Source: DASSUC01 sp035649895 (lineage in GTDB: Bacteria; Actinomycetota; Actinomycetes; Mycobacteriales; Micromonosporaceae). From it: DNA of 50,639 nucleotides. Below the pieces are notes generated by a model that was not told the origin of the DNA, made no database searches, and worked only from the letters and a program-made list of their open reading frames with translations. Shown one piece after another: positions 16,867-24,923 of the stretch. Location of the stretch: the NCBI GenBank assembly GCA_035649895.1, contig DASRIS010000022.1:1-50639 (forward strand), given 5' to 3'. The stretch's first letter is position 1. Every line of letters begins with the position of its first letter. The position numbers and the translations under genes were made by a program.

Positions 16867-18276
16867 ATGGCTTCCGAGTACGACGAGACGAGGCTCGACA
16901 GCCGCGCCGACCCAGGCGCGGACGAGGCCGAGCCGCCTACCGTGGCCCTACCGCGGCCTGGTCCGCTGCCGCCGCGTTTCGAGCCGCCAACGCATCTGTC
17001 GCAGCCTTCGGGCCCGTGGCAGGCTGGCCCGCCGCGGCCCGGCCCGGCGCCCGGTGCCGGTTACCGCGGTCCGGCGCAGCCGCCGGGTGCCTCGGCCCTG
17101 CCTCCGGGTGCCTCGGCGCAGCCGCCGGGTGCCCCAGCACAGCCATGGCCGGTGCCGGCCAGCCCCGCAATGCCAACCCCTGGGCCGCAGGGTCTGCCTC
17201 CCAGCTGGGGGCCGCAGGGTCCCGGGCCGCAGGGCTTACTGCAGGGTCCCGGGCCGCAGGGTGCTGGACCGCAAGGCGCTGGACCGCAGGGCCGGCCGCC
17301 GGGTCCTGGGCTGCCCGGTCCTGGGCTGCCCGGTCCTGGGCTGCCCGGCGCTGCGTCGGTTGGGCCTTCGCAGCCGGCTGGGCCTTCGCAGCTGGTGGGG
17401 CCTTCGCAGCTGGTGGGGCCCCAGCCGATGTCGGCGACGCCCTACCTCCCCGGTCCGGTGCCGCCTGGCATGCTCGCCACGCCGGTCGCTGGCCGCCGGT
17501 CCCGCGGCTGGCCGGGCATTGCCGCCCTCGTCCTGGCGATCATCCTGCTGCCAGTGGTGGGCGTCCAGGCCTTCTGGATCTCGACATTGCAGGACCGGCT
17601 CGCCCGGGCCGACACCCGGATCTCGGCCGGCCAGGATGCTGACCAGAGCCGGCTGGACACGCTGGACAAACGCACAGGCGAGCTGGAGAAGCAGCTGGGC
17701 AGCGCCTTCGACTCGGCGGAGATCGCCGCTGCCGTGCTGCCGAGCGTGTTCCGCGTGGTCGCCGGCGACTTCAGCGGCACCGCCTTCGCTGTCGGCCGGC
17801 ACGCCTCCGCGGACCGTGCCTACCTGCTCACCAACTTCCACGTCATAGAGCAGGCCTACGACCGGGGGGAGCGGCAGGTCACTCTGGAGCGCAAGGGCCA
17901 GCGCTTCTCGGCCCGGATCAGCCGGGTCGACGAGGCGCACGACCTGGCGCTGTTGGAAGCCGAGCGGCGGCTCACGCCGCTGGCGACGGCGACCGCAAGG
18001 GTCAGGTCGGGAGAGCCGATCGTGGTGGTCGGGGCACCGCTCGGCCTGGAGGACTCGGTGACCACCGGGGTGGTCAGCGCCTTCCGCCAGCTGCGTGAGT
18101 CGCCGGGTGAGGTCTTCCAGTTCAGCGCGCCGATCAACCCGGGTAACTCCGGTGGTCCCGTGATCAACTCGGCGAAGCAGGTCGTCGGCATCGCGACGCT
18201 GAAGGCCAGCAACGCGGAAGGCATCGGTCTCGCGGTGCCCATCGCGGCCGCCTGCACATCGCTGGACATCTGCTGA
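16867..18276 (+). CDS. Membrane-anchored trypsin-like serine protease with Pro/Gly-rich N-terminal tail
   Basis: 469 residues; GGGAGG lies upstream of ATG 16867. Residues 1-215 are low complexity (Pro, Gly, Gln, Ala), with internal repeats such as GPGLP x3 and GPSQLV x2 coded by 15-18-base DNA repeats. One TM follows at about 217-240, then a short coiled-coil stretch (DKRTGELEKQL) and a chymotrypsin-fold domain with His325 (NFHVIEQ), Asp359 (EAHDLALLEA) and Ser428 (NPGNSGGPV). No PDZ domain, so it is shorter than classical HtrA. The N-terminal tail should be cytoplasmic and the protease outside, like several actinobacterial S1C/Trypsin_2 proteins thought to act in envelope quality control. 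Substrates are unknown. Confidence 0.88.
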   Translation: MASEYDETRLDSRADPGADEAEPPTVALPRPGPLPPRFEPPTHLSQPSGPWQAGPPRPGPAPGAGYRGPAQPPGASALPPGASAQPPGAPAQPWPVPASPAMPTPGPQGLPPSWGPQGPGPQGLLQGPGPQGAGPQGAGPQGRPPGPGLPGPGLPGPGLPGAASVGPSQPAGPSQLVGPSQLVGPQPMSATPYLPGPVPPGMLATPVAGRRSRGWPGIAALVLAIILLPVVGVQAFWISTLQDRLARADTRISAGQDADQSRLDTLDKRTGELEKQLGSAFDSAEIAAAVLPSVFRVVAGDFSGTAFAVGRHASADRAYLLTNFHVIEQAYDRGERQVTLERKGQRFSARISRVDEAHDLALLEAERRLTPLATATARVRSGEPIVVVGAPLGLEDSVTTGVVSAFRQLRESPGEVFQFSAPINPGNSGGPVINSAKQVVGIATLKASNAEGIGLAVPIAAACTSLDIC

Positions 18277-18395
18277 CAGGCCGCTTCGCGCAGTAGGTCA
18301 CTTGCGCAGCTGGCCGCCTCGCGTGATGTCGCCGACGCGCGTCGGTCACGGCGCCTGCGCCCCTTAGCCGGTGGACCGGCGCGCGCTGTGCTGTC

Positions 18396-18427
18396 GTCAG
18401 GCCACGCCGGAGTCAGGCCACGCCGGA
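18396..18427. repeat. Perfect 16-bp tandem duplication at the DUF3000 gene end
   Basis: GTCAGGCCACGCCGGA occurs at 18396-18411 and again at 18412-18427. On the minus strand the second copy holds the last codons and TGA of the DUF3000 gene; the first repeats them just after the stop. Confidence 0.9.
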
Positions 18428-18985
18428 GCGGCGCCGGTCCGGCAGGGCGGTGACGCCCGGCGGCGGCAGGCCGGCGGTCGAGGCGAGCAGCGAGCACCAG
18501 GCGAGCACGTGCGTGTCGAGATCGGTGCTGAGCGGCGTCCATGAGGCGCGGATCTCGACATCCGCGGCGGTGGGTGGCCCGGCGAGGTCGCCGAACCGGG
18601 TGGACAGGGTCTGCGTGACGGTCCCGCCGAGGGCCGTGTAGTCGGCGCCGTGTAGGTCGAGCGCGTCAACCAGCCAGCTCCACCCGACGCCGGGCAGCAG
18701 CGGATCTGCCGCGAGGTCCGGCTCCAGCTCCGCGGTCACGTACGTCACCAGCCGTAGGGTGCCGTCCCACGCCTCGTGCCCGGCCGGGTCGTGCAGCAGG
18801 ATCAGCCGCCCGGTCGCCACCTCCTCCGAGTCGCGGACCACCGCCGCTCCGATAGCGTGCGCATACGGCGCCAGCCGCTGTGGCGCCGGGACGTCCTCGA
18901 GCACGATCTCGGGTCGCGGCCGGATCGACTGAAGGCTCACCACGGCGCGCGCGAACGCCTCCGGAAATACGGTCGAGGGCGCCAT
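18413..18985 (-). CDS. DUF3000 family protein
   Basis: 190 residues from ATG 18985. It matches the actinobacteria-restricted DUF3000 family as I recall it: an N-terminal FARAVVSLQSIRPRPEIVLE, central TGRLILLHDPAGHEAWDGTLRLVTYV, and GWSWLVDAL later. Function is unknown. The gene is regularly found next to hemE and ribonuclease D in actinobacteria, as here, where hemE is divergent and rnd lies 1.7 kb away beyond the protease. A TAGGCT box six bases before the ATG suggests a leaderless message. The stop codon sits within a 16-base tandem duplication. Confidence 0.85.
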   Translation of the reverse strand: MAPSTVFPEAFARAVVSLQSIRPRPEIVLEDVPAPQRLAPYAHAIGAAVVRDSEEVATGRLILLHDPAGHEAWDGTLRLVTYVTAELEPDLAADPLLPGVGWSWLVDALDLHGADYTALGGTVTQTLSTRFGDLAGPPTAADVEIRASWTPLSTDLDTHVLAWCSLLASTAGLPPPGVTALPDRRRSGVA

Positions 18986-18991
18986 GAGCGC

Positions 18992-18997
18992 AGCCTA
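18992..18997 (-). promoter_or_regulatory. -10 box of leaderless DUF3000 transcript
   Basis: On the minus strand TAGGCT ends six bases before ATG 18985, the spacing of leaderless transcription. Confidence 0.5.
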
Positions 18998-19105
18998 AGC
19001 CCGCACCGACAGCGCCGGGCAGCGGCACGCCGTGGGCTGTGGCCGCCGTGGGGCTGTGGCCGCCGCATGCCGCCGAGCCGGCCCGCGCGGCTGTGACGGA
19101 CAACA

Positions 19106-19169
19106 ATGATCATTGGACGCCTACTGAGAAAAATGGGCAGAATTTTGTGGGTAGATGTCCAATGATCAT
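19106..19169. repeat. 64-base imperfect inverted repeat in an AT-rich patch
   Basis: Arms ATGATCATTGGAC (19106-19118) and GTCCAATGATCAT (19157-19169) are perfect complements. After a 2-base internal loop pairing resumes with CTAC/GTAG (19121-19124 and 19151-19154) and AAAA/TTTT (19129-19132 and 19143-19146). The left arm also lies in a 12-base palindrome CAATGATCATTG (19104-19115). The patch is strikingly AT-rich for this DNA and sits in the 297-base space between the divergent DUF3000 and hemE starts, which holds no gene. It may be a hairpin RNA, a MITE-like remnant or an operator pair. Confidence 0.75.
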
Positions 19170-19282
19170 GAAAGATCACCGGCCCGGTCAGGAGGCTGAG
19201 GATCAGCGTCGAGTGGCTGCCCCGCCGGTCGGCTGCGGGCGCCGCGCGCCCCGGCCGGGCCGGCGTGGCACCATGGCGCTCG

Positions 19283-20512
19283 ATGACCACCACAATGCCT
19301 GACAGCCGCCCTGAGCATCGGGGTCCCGCCGCAACGGCCACCGCCGCATCCGCGTTCATCCGCGCCTGCCGCGGTGAGCCGGTCCCGTTCACGCCGGTGT
19401 GGTTCATGCGCCAGGCTGGCCGGTCGCTGCCGGAGTACCGGCGGGTACGGGAAGGCGTGCCGATGCTCGCCGCCTGCCGGCGCCCGGACCTGGTCTGCGA
19501 GATCACCCTCCAGCCGGTACGCCGGCACGGCGTGGACGCCGCGATCCTCTTCAGCGACATCGTGGTGCCGCTGGCCGCGGCAGGGGTGGACCTGGACATC
19601 GTGCCTGGCGTCGGGCCGGTGGTGGCGGAGCCCGTCCGCGACGCGGCTGGCCTGGCCCGGCTGCGTACGCTCCCGCCCGGCGACGTGGACTTCGTGGCCG
19701 AGGCGGTCGGGCTGGTGGTACGGGAGCTGGGCACCACCCCGCTGATCGGCTTCGCCGGGGCCCCGTTCACGCTCGCCAGCTACCTGGTCGAGGGTGGACC
19801 GTCGCGCAGCCACGCCCGTACCAAGGCCATGATGTACGGCGCACCGGACCAGTGGCATGCGCTCTGTGCCCGGCTCGCCGAGATCACGCTGACCTTCCTG
19901 CGGGTCCAGGTCGCCGCGGGTGTGGCGGCGGTGCAGCTGTTCGACTCGTGGGCCGGCGCGCTGTCCGAGGCGGACTACCGCAGCTTCGTGCTGCCGCACT
20001 CGGCGAGCGTGCTGGGCGGGCTCGCCGATGCCGGGGTGCCCCGGATCCACTTCGGTGTCGGCACCGGGCACCTGCTGGGCGCGATGGCGCAGGCCGGTGC
20101 GGACGTGGTCGGCGTGGACTGGCGCACCCCGCTGGACCAGGCCGCGACCCGCATCGGCGCGGGCGCCCGGGCGGTCCAGGGCAACCTGGACCCGGCGGCG
20201 CTGCTCGCGCCGTGGCCGGCCGTTGCCGCACAGGTGCGCCGGGTGGTCGCCGAAGGCCTGGCGGCCCGCGGCCACGGGCATAGCAGGCACGGGCACGGGC
20301 ACGGGCACGGGCACGGGGAGCATAAGCATGAGGACCGCAAGCACGGGGAGCACGGGCACGGGGGACACGGGCACGTGTTCAACCTCGGTCACGGCGTGCT
20401 GCCGGAGACCGATCCCGGGATGCTGACCCGCGTCGTGGACCTGGTGCACAGCACCACGCAGGGGGCGGTCGGCGGCGATAGCGGGTCAGCGGGCCCGGGC
20501 GGCCAGGCGTAG
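19283..20512 (+). CDS. hemE: Uroporphyrinogen decarboxylase with a histidine-rich insertion
   Basis: 409 residues from ATG 19283, longer than the usual ~340-360. It removes four carboxyl groups from uroporphyrinogen III to give coproporphyrinogen III. Seen: PVWFMRQAGRSLPEYR at the substrate pocket, ILFSDIVVPLAAAG, GFAGAPFTLASYLVEGG, FDSWAGALS, and the family end HVFNLGHGVLPETDPG. Just before that end (residues about 331-364) lies a run with about 13 extra His alternating with Gly and charged residues, encoded by GGGCAC hexamers (from about 20288). The insertion keeps frame and leaves all family motifs intact, so activity is probably retained; metal binding by the insertion is inference. The stop overlaps the convergent SDR gene end by 27 bases. 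Confidence 0.95.
   Translation: MTTTMPDSRPEHRGPAATATAASAFIRACRGEPVPFTPVWFMRQAGRSLPEYRRVREGVPMLAACRRPDLVCEITLQPVRRHGVDAAILFSDIVVPLAAAGVDLDIVPGVGPVVAEPVRDAAGLARLRTLPPGDVDFVAEAVGLVVRELGTTPLIGFAGAPFTLASYLVEGGPSRSHARTKAMMYGAPDQWHALCARLAEITLTFLRVQVAAGVAAVQLFDSWAGALSEADYRSFVLPHSASVLGGLADAGVPRIHFGVGTGHLLGAMAQAGADVVGVDWRTPLDQAATRIGAGARAVQGNLDPAALLAPWPAVAAQVRRVVAEGLAARGHGHSRHGHGHGHGHGEHKHEDRKHGEHGHGGHGHVFNLGHGVLPETDPGMLTRVVDLVHSTTQGAVGGDSGSAGPGGQA
20268..20374. repeat. GGGCAC hexanucleotide repeat inside hemE
   Basis: CACGGG/GGGCAC hexamers occur in an uninterrupted run of about five copies (around 20288-20319) with degenerate copies on both sides, in frame with hemE and coding His-Gly. The pattern suggests replication slippage as the origin of the histidine-rich insertion. 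Confidence 0.85.
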
Positions 20513-21241
20513 CGACTGCCATGACCCGTCGGCGGACCAGCCGCCGTCCACCGAGAGCGTCACGCCGTTGACGAAGCCGCTGCGAGCCGGGTCGGCGAGG
20601 TAGGCGACGGCCTGGGCGACATCCTCGGGCTGGGCGAACCGCCCCAGCGGCACGTGCTCGGTGATGTCCGCGTCGCCGTACGCCCCCGCGGACTGCGACA
20701 CGTCGTCCATATCCGTCTTCACCCACCCGGGACACACGGCGTTGACCCGCACGCCCCGGCCGCCCCACTCCGCGGCGAGGGTGCGGGTGAGCCCGACCAG
20801 GCCGTGCTTGCTGGCGTTGTACGCCGCACGGTCGGCGACCCCGCGCAGCCCGGCGACCGAGGCGATGTTCACGATGGCGCCCGATCCCTGGGCCAGCATG
20901 TGCCGGCCGAGCACCTGGCTGAGCAGGAACGGGCCGGTCAGGTTCACCTCCAGCACCCGCCGCCAGTGGTCGAGCGGGGTCGCCTCGGCTGGGGCGATGT
21001 AGGCGATGCCCGCGTTGTTGACCAGCGCGTCCACCCGGCCGAACCGCTCCAGCACCGCCGTTGCCAGCCGGTCCACGTCGGCGGCGTCGGTGACGTCCCC
21101 GGTGACCACCAGCGCGTCGCCGAGACCGGTGACCTGCTGCAGGTCGAAGACGGCCACCGCGTACCCCTCGGCGGCGAGAACCTCGGCGGTGCGCCGGCCA
21201 ATGCCCTGCGCGGCGCCCGTGACGACGGCAACCCGTTCCAC
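20486..21241 (-). CDS. Short-chain dehydrogenase/reductase
   Basis: 251 residues from GTG 21241 (an in-frame GTG at 21250 would add three). Classical SDR: TGAAQGIG cofactor motif (NAD-type, as the position after the second strand is Asp in VFDLQQ), NNAG, catalytic Ser in IVNIASVAG, YNASKHG with Tyr and Lys, PGWVKTDM, and a C-terminal VNGVTLSVDGGW. The substrate is unknown; similarity to 3-ketoacyl reductase or diacetyl reductase types gives no clear choice. A TACGGT box (21249-21254) seven bases before GTG 21241 favours that start and a leaderless mRNA. It sits between hemE and hemG on the other strand, so a role in haem synthesis is not implied. Confidence 0.92.
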   Translation of the reverse strand: MERVAVVTGAAQGIGRRTAEVLAAEGYAVAVFDLQQVTGLGDALVVTGDVTDAADVDRLATAVLERFGRVDALVNNAGIAYIAPAEATPLDHWRRVLEVNLTGPFLLSQVLGRHMLAQGSGAIVNIASVAGLRGVADRAAYNASKHGLVGLTRTLAAEWGGRGVRVNAVCPGWVKTDMDDVSQSAGAYGDADITEHVPLGRFAQPEDVAQAVAYLADPARSGFVNGVTLSVDGGWSADGSWQSLRLAARAR

Positions 21242-21290
21242 GGTGTCCACCGTAGCGGCGACCCGGTCGCGCTGTGACAGGCTGGGGACC

Positions 21291-22766
21291 ATGAGCGCGC
21301 ACCGGCTGCGGGTCGCGGTGGTGGGCGGCGGCATCGCGGGGCTGGCCGCCGCGCTAAGGCTGCGGGACCGGCTGCCACAGGCGCAGATCATCGTGTACGA
21401 GCAGAGCCGGGCGCTCGGCGGCAAGCTGCGCACGGGCGCCCTCGCCGGCGTTGACGGCACCGCGATGCCGGTGGAGACCGGCGCCGACGCGTTCCTGTGC
21501 CGGGACCCGGCCGGCGGCCAGAGCGCGGCGGTGCGGCTGGCCCACCGGGTGGGGCTCGGCGACGCGCTGGTCCACCCGGGCACCGGTACGGCCGCCATCG
21601 CGGTCGGCGGGGCGCTGCTGCCGATGCCGGCGCGCACGCTGCTCGGCGTACCAACGGATCTGTCCACACTGGACGGAGTGGCGCGGGCGCGCGCAGAGCT
21701 TGACCGCGACGAAGGCCGGCCGCTGCTGGCCGAGGGCGAGGATGTGGCGGTCGGCGCCCTGGTCCGGCGGCGGCTGGGCGACGAGGTCGCCGACCGGCTG
21801 GTCGACCCGCTGCTCGGCGGGGTGTACGCCGGGCTGGCCGACCGGCTCTCGCTCGCCGCCACCGTGCCGGCGCTGGCCGCGGCCTGCCGCACCGAGCCGA
21901 CGCTGCTGGGCGCCGCCCGGCGCGCCCGCCGTCCGCCGCCGGACGGCCCGGTCTTCGCCACCATCCGGGGCGGGCTGTCCCGCCTGGTCGAGGCGGTGGC
22001 GCGGGAGCTGCGCAGCGGGCCCGACCCGGTCGAGCTGCGGTTCGGGTGGCCGGTGCGCGCCCTGGCCGGGGCCGCGGGCGCGGTCGCGTCGTCGCGGCGG
22101 CGCCTGGCCGACCGGCCCCGGTGGCGGCTGGTCCTCTCCGGTCCGGCCCGGGGCTCACCCCCTGACGACGAGGTCGACGGGGTGCTCCTCGCGCTGCCCG
22201 CGCCGCGCGCCACCCGGCTGCTGCGCGGGGTCGACGCCACCGCGGCGGCTGGGCTGGCGGAGCTGGAGTACGCCAGCCTCGCCCTGGTCACGCTGGCGCT
22301 GCCGGCGACCGGGCTGCCCGACCTGTCCGGCTTCCTGGTGCCCGCGACCGAGGGGTACGCGGTCAAGGCGGCCACCTTCTTCACCCGCAAGTGGGGCCAC
22401 CTGCGACGGCCCGACGGCACGGTGCTGGTGCGGGCGTCCATCGGCCGCCACGGCGAGGAGCGGCTGCTGCACGCCACGGATGAGCAGCTCGCTGAGGTGG
22501 CACAGCGGGAGCTGGCGGCGTTGCTGGGGCGCCCGCTGCCGGCTCCGGTCGCGACCGCGGTGAACCGGTGGGGTGGGGCGCTGCCGCAGTACCCCCCAGG
22601 GCATGTGGAGCGGGTGGCGGGCGTGCGGCAGGCGCTGCGCCAGGCCGGCCCGCTCGCCCTCGCCGGAGCCGGGTACGACGGCGTGGGCATCCCCGCCTGC
22701 ATCAAGTCCGGGGAGGCCGCCGCCGACGAGGTGGCAGCGGCGCTTCTGGGAGGATGGGCGGCGTGA
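21291..22766 (+). CDS. hemG: Coproporphyrinogen III / protoporphyrinogen oxidase (HemG/HemY, CgoX type)
   Basis: 491 residues. FAD-dependent six-electron oxidase. Seen: dinucleotide-binding VAVVGGGIAGLAAALRL (8-24) with the acid at VYEQSRALGGKLRT, ETGADAFL, ATIRGGLSRLVEAV, and C-terminal LPQYPPGHVERV and GAGYDGVGIPACIKSG. In actinobacteria the enzyme makes coproporphyrin III from coproporphyrinogen III (established for the CgoX branch), which agrees with the HemQ gene that overlaps its 3' end. CAGGCT (21278-21283) seven bases before ATG 21291 could be a weak leaderless -10. First gene of a hemG-hemQ operon. Confidence 0.94.
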   Translation: MSAHRLRVAVVGGGIAGLAAALRLRDRLPQAQIIVYEQSRALGGKLRTGALAGVDGTAMPVETGADAFLCRDPAGGQSAAVRLAHRVGLGDALVHPGTGTAAIAVGGALLPMPARTLLGVPTDLSTLDGVARARAELDRDEGRPLLAEGEDVAVGALVRRRLGDEVADRLVDPLLGGVYAGLADRLSLAATVPALAAACRTEPTLLGAARRARRPPPDGPVFATIRGGLSRLVEAVARELRSGPDPVELRFGWPVRALAGAAGAVASSRRRLADRPRWRLVLSGPARGSPPDDEVDGVLLALPAPRATRLLRGVDATAAAGLAELEYASLALVTLALPATGLPDLSGFLVPATEGYAVKAATFFTRKWGHLRRPDGTVLVRASIGRHGEERLLHATDEQLAEVAQRELAALLGRPLPAPVATAVNRWGGALPQYPPGHVERVAGVRQALRQAGPLALAGAGYDGVGIPACIKSGEAAADEVAAALLGGWAA

Positions 22767-23473
22767 CCGAGCAGACCACCAACCCGCACGCGGCCCGCCT
22801 TCGAGAGCTGAACGAGACCATCCGCTACACGATGTGGTCGGTGTTCCGGGCCGAGCAGGCCCTGCCCGCACTGCGTGACGACCTCGCGGCCGAGGTGGAG
22901 TCGCTCTTCGCCCAGGCCGCCGGGAAGGACGTGGTCGTGCGCGGCGCCTACGACGTGTCCGGCCTGCGCGCCGACGCTGACCTGATGGTCTGGTGGCACG
23001 CGCCAACCAGCGACCTGCTGCAGGAGGCGTACGGGCAGCTGCGCCGTACGGCTCTCGGCCGGCACCTGGCCCCGGTCTGGTCGCAGCTCGCCCTGCACCG
23101 GCCGGCCGAGTTCAACAAGAGCCACGTCCCAGCGTTCCTCGCTGGTGAGGAGGCGCGCGCCTACCTGTGCGTCTACCCGTTCGTCCGGTCGTACGAGTGG
23201 TACCTGCTGCCCGACGACGAGCGCCGGGACATGCTCGCCGAGCACGGCCGGATGGCGCGCGGCTACCCGGACGTGCGGGCGAACACGGTCGCCTCGTTCG
23301 CTCTGGGCGACTACGAGTGGCTGCTCGCGTTCGAGGCCGACGAGCTGCACCGCATCGTGGACCTCATGCGGGAGCTGCGCGCGTCGCGGGCGCGCCGGCA
23401 CGTGCGCGAGGAGGTGCCCTTCTTCACCGGGCGCCGCCGGTCGGTCGCCGAGCTGGTCGCCGCCCTGCCCTGA
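22763..23473 (+). CDS. hemQ: Coproheme decarboxylase (HemQ/ChdC)
   Basis: 236 residues from GTG 22763, which overlaps the hemG stop (GTGA) and has GGGAGG about nine bases upstream; ATG 22754 in the same frame sits on that ribosome site and is less likely. Chlorite-dismutase fold. It decarboxylates the two propionates of coproheme to give haem b using peroxide. Probable active-site residues are Tyr138 in CVYPFVRSYEWYLL and the proximal haem ligand His161 in LAEHGRMARGY; the 23-residue spacing agrees with actinobacterial ChdC as I recall it. Final enzyme of the coproporphyrin-dependent pathway. Confidence 0.94.
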   Translation: MTEQTTNPHAARLRELNETIRYTMWSVFRAEQALPALRDDLAAEVESLFAQAAGKDVVVRGAYDVSGLRADADLMVWWHAPTSDLLQEAYGQLRRTALGRHLAPVWSQLALHRPAEFNKSHVPAFLAGEEARAYLCVYPFVRSYEWYLLPDDERRDMLAEHGRMARGYPDVRANTVASFALGDYEWLLAFEADELHRIVDLMRELRASRARRHVREEVPFFTGRRRSVAELVAALP

Positions 23474-23487
23474 CCCGGCTGCCCCGC

Positions 23488-23531
23488 CGGCTCCGGCCCG
23501 GCTCCGGCCCGGCTCCGGCCCGGCTCCGGTC
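23488..23531. repeat. 11-bp tandem repeat, four copies, 3' of hemQ
   Basis: CGGCTCCGGCC at 23488-23498, 23499-23509, 23510-23520 and, with the last base changed after T, 23521-23531. It lies between the convergent hemQ and STAS stops. Confidence 0.85.
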
Positions 23532-23567
23532 CATGACCCGGCTATGGCCCGACCGCAGCCGCTGGCG

Positions 23568-23939
23568 TCAGCCGTTGGCGAGTGCGACCTCGATGTCGGG
23601 GTAGAGGTGCAGGGCGGCGTCCAGACCGGTCAGCTTGAGCACCTTGAGGACCCCTGCCTGCGGGTTGACCAGGCCCAACCGCCCACCGCGCTGCTGCATC
23701 CGCTTGTGCAGCCGCACAAAGAGCCCCAGGCCGGTCGAGTCGCAGAAGGTCAGGTCGGACAGGTCCAGCAGCAGCACCGGAGTGCCGCCGGCGATCGCGG
23801 CACTGGCCGCCTCGTCCAGCTCGGTGAGGCTGCCCAGGTCAAGCTCGCCGCTGATGGCGAGGACCACCGGATCGAAGCCGGGATCCTCCGGCACGCTCTC
23901 CAGCGACGGCCGGCTCTCGCGTTGGATCTCCAGCGGCAT
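23568..23939 (-). CDS. STAS-domain anti-sigma factor antagonist
   Basis: 123 residues from ATG 23939, chosen over a longer frame because GGGGAG lies seven bases upstream. A single STAS domain: SGELDLGSLTELDEA, LLLDLSDLTFCDSTGLGLFV with the phosphorylatable Ser68, and GLVNPQAGVLKVLKLTGLD. Family knowledge: SpoIIAA/RsbV-like proteins bind an anti-sigma kinase when unphosphorylated, freeing a sigma factor. No kinase or sigma gene is in the window, so the partner is encoded elsewhere. A short 15-residue N-terminal extension precedes the first strand. Confidence 0.9.
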   Translation of the reverse strand: MPLEIQRESRPSLESVPEDPGFDPVVLAISGELDLGSLTELDEAASAAIAGGTPVLLLDLSDLTFCDSTGLGLFVRLHKRMQQRGGRLGLVNPQAGVLKVLKLTGLDAALHLYPDIEVALANG

Positions 23940-24080
23940 GGATGCTCCCCAATGCGGTACGCGCGTGTGCCTATCAGCCGCCAAGCCCCTGCGACGGCAT
24001 CCCTAACAGTGTGCCATCGCCGTGAGGAGGGTAGGTACCACGAGCGCCCGAAATCGCCGGCAGCTGCTCAACGTGGCCGG

Positions 24081-24599
24081 TCAGCGCCTGCTGTCCGGCT
24101 CACGCCTGCGGTTCGGCTCGCGGCGCATCGGTATGTGCGGGATGCCGTCCTCGACGTACTCCGGCCCGGTCGGGGCGAAGCCGAGCGCACGGTAGAACCC
24201 CACCAGGTAGGACTGGGCGTCCAGCACGCAGGGCCGGTCACCGGCGAGGTGCAGTGCGCGCGTGACCAGCAGGCCCGCCAGGCCCCTGCCGCGGGCTTCG
24301 CGCGCGGTGCAGACCCGCCCGATCCGCGCGGTGCCGTCCGGGTCGAAGAGCAGGCGGGCGTACGCGAGCGGGGGCGCGGCATCCGGGGCCTGCGGGCCGG
24401 CGCCCGGGGTGGGCACCCACCGTTGCGCGGGCACCCACAGGTGCACGGTGCCGGGCTCGGTGTCCCGGCCGTCCAGCTCCGGGTAGGCGCACTTCTGCTC
24501 GACCACGAAGACATCGACGCGCAGCCGCAGCAGCGCGTACAGGGTGGGCGGGTCCAGGTCTACGAGGTGCGCGGCGCGGACCGGCTGTTCGGCTGCCAC
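24081..24599 (-). CDS. GNAT acetyltransferase (ElaA-like)
   Basis: 172 residues from GTG 24599. ElaA-like pattern: LYALLRLRVDVFVVEQKCAY near the N-terminus, then the acetyl-CoA loop ARGRGLAGLLVTRAL with R-x-x-G-x-G/A and LDAQSYLVGFYRALGF. These enzymes acetylate small molecules or protein N-termini; substrate unknown. A basic tail (RREPNRRREPDSRR) follows. TACGAT on the minus strand at 24608-24613 is eight bases before the start and could be a leaderless -10, otherwise the gene is read with the zinc-ribbon gene 15 bases upstream. Confidence 0.87.
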   Translation of the reverse strand: MAAEQPVRAAHLVDLDPPTLYALLRLRVDVFVVEQKCAYPELDGRDTEPGTVHLWVPAQRWVPTPGAGPQAPDAAPPLAYARLLFDPDGTARIGRVCTAREARGRGLAGLLVTRALHLAGDRPCVLDAQSYLVGFYRALGFAPTGPEYVEDGIPHIPMRREPNRRREPDSRR

Positions 24600-24614
24600 G
24601 CCTGTGCATCGTAC

Positions 24615-24875
24615 TCAGCCGGGGTGCCGGCCCACCGCGTCGCGGATCTGGTGCCCGTTGCGCTCGTCCGCGGAGCGGGCGCAGTGCGCGCAGCAGTAGA
24701 AGTGCCCGGACACCTCCACCCCGTGCCCCAGGATCTTGCAGCCGCAGTGCTCGCACATTGGGGCGAGCCGGTGGATCGCACACTCGAACGAGTCGAAGAC
24801 GTGGATGTTGCCGCCCACCGTGTGTATCTCGAACGACAGCCAGTAGTCGTTGCCGCATACCTCACAGACCGCCAT
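24615..24875 (-). CDS. Small zinc-ribbon-like protein, unknown function
   Basis: 86 residues from ATG 24875. Ten cysteines and several histidines in pairs: CEVCGNDYW, DSFECAIHRL, MCEHCGCKILGHG, FYCCAHCARSA, a layout able to bind two or three Zn ions. No export signal; probably cytosolic. The name of the family is not certain, though such ~85-residue proteins are widespread in actinobacteria. It is 15 bases ahead of the GNAT gene on the same strand and divergent from the DUF4037 gene with 48 bases between starts. Confidence 0.8.
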   Translation of the reverse strand: MAVCEVCGNDYWLSFEIHTVGGNIHVFDSFECAIHRLAPMCEHCGCKILGHGVEVSGHFYCCAHCARSADERNGHQIRDAVGRHPG

Positions 24876-24923
24876 ACTCCCCAGCGTGCACCCGTACCCC
24901 TGGTTTGTCCTGCGGAACGCGCG

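Noticed and set aside
21250..23401. Long minus-strand extension of the SDR frame across hemG and hemQ
   Set aside because: Composed of Ser/Arg/Thr/Ala-rich nonsense opposite two clear genes; the SDR begins at 21241 or 21250.
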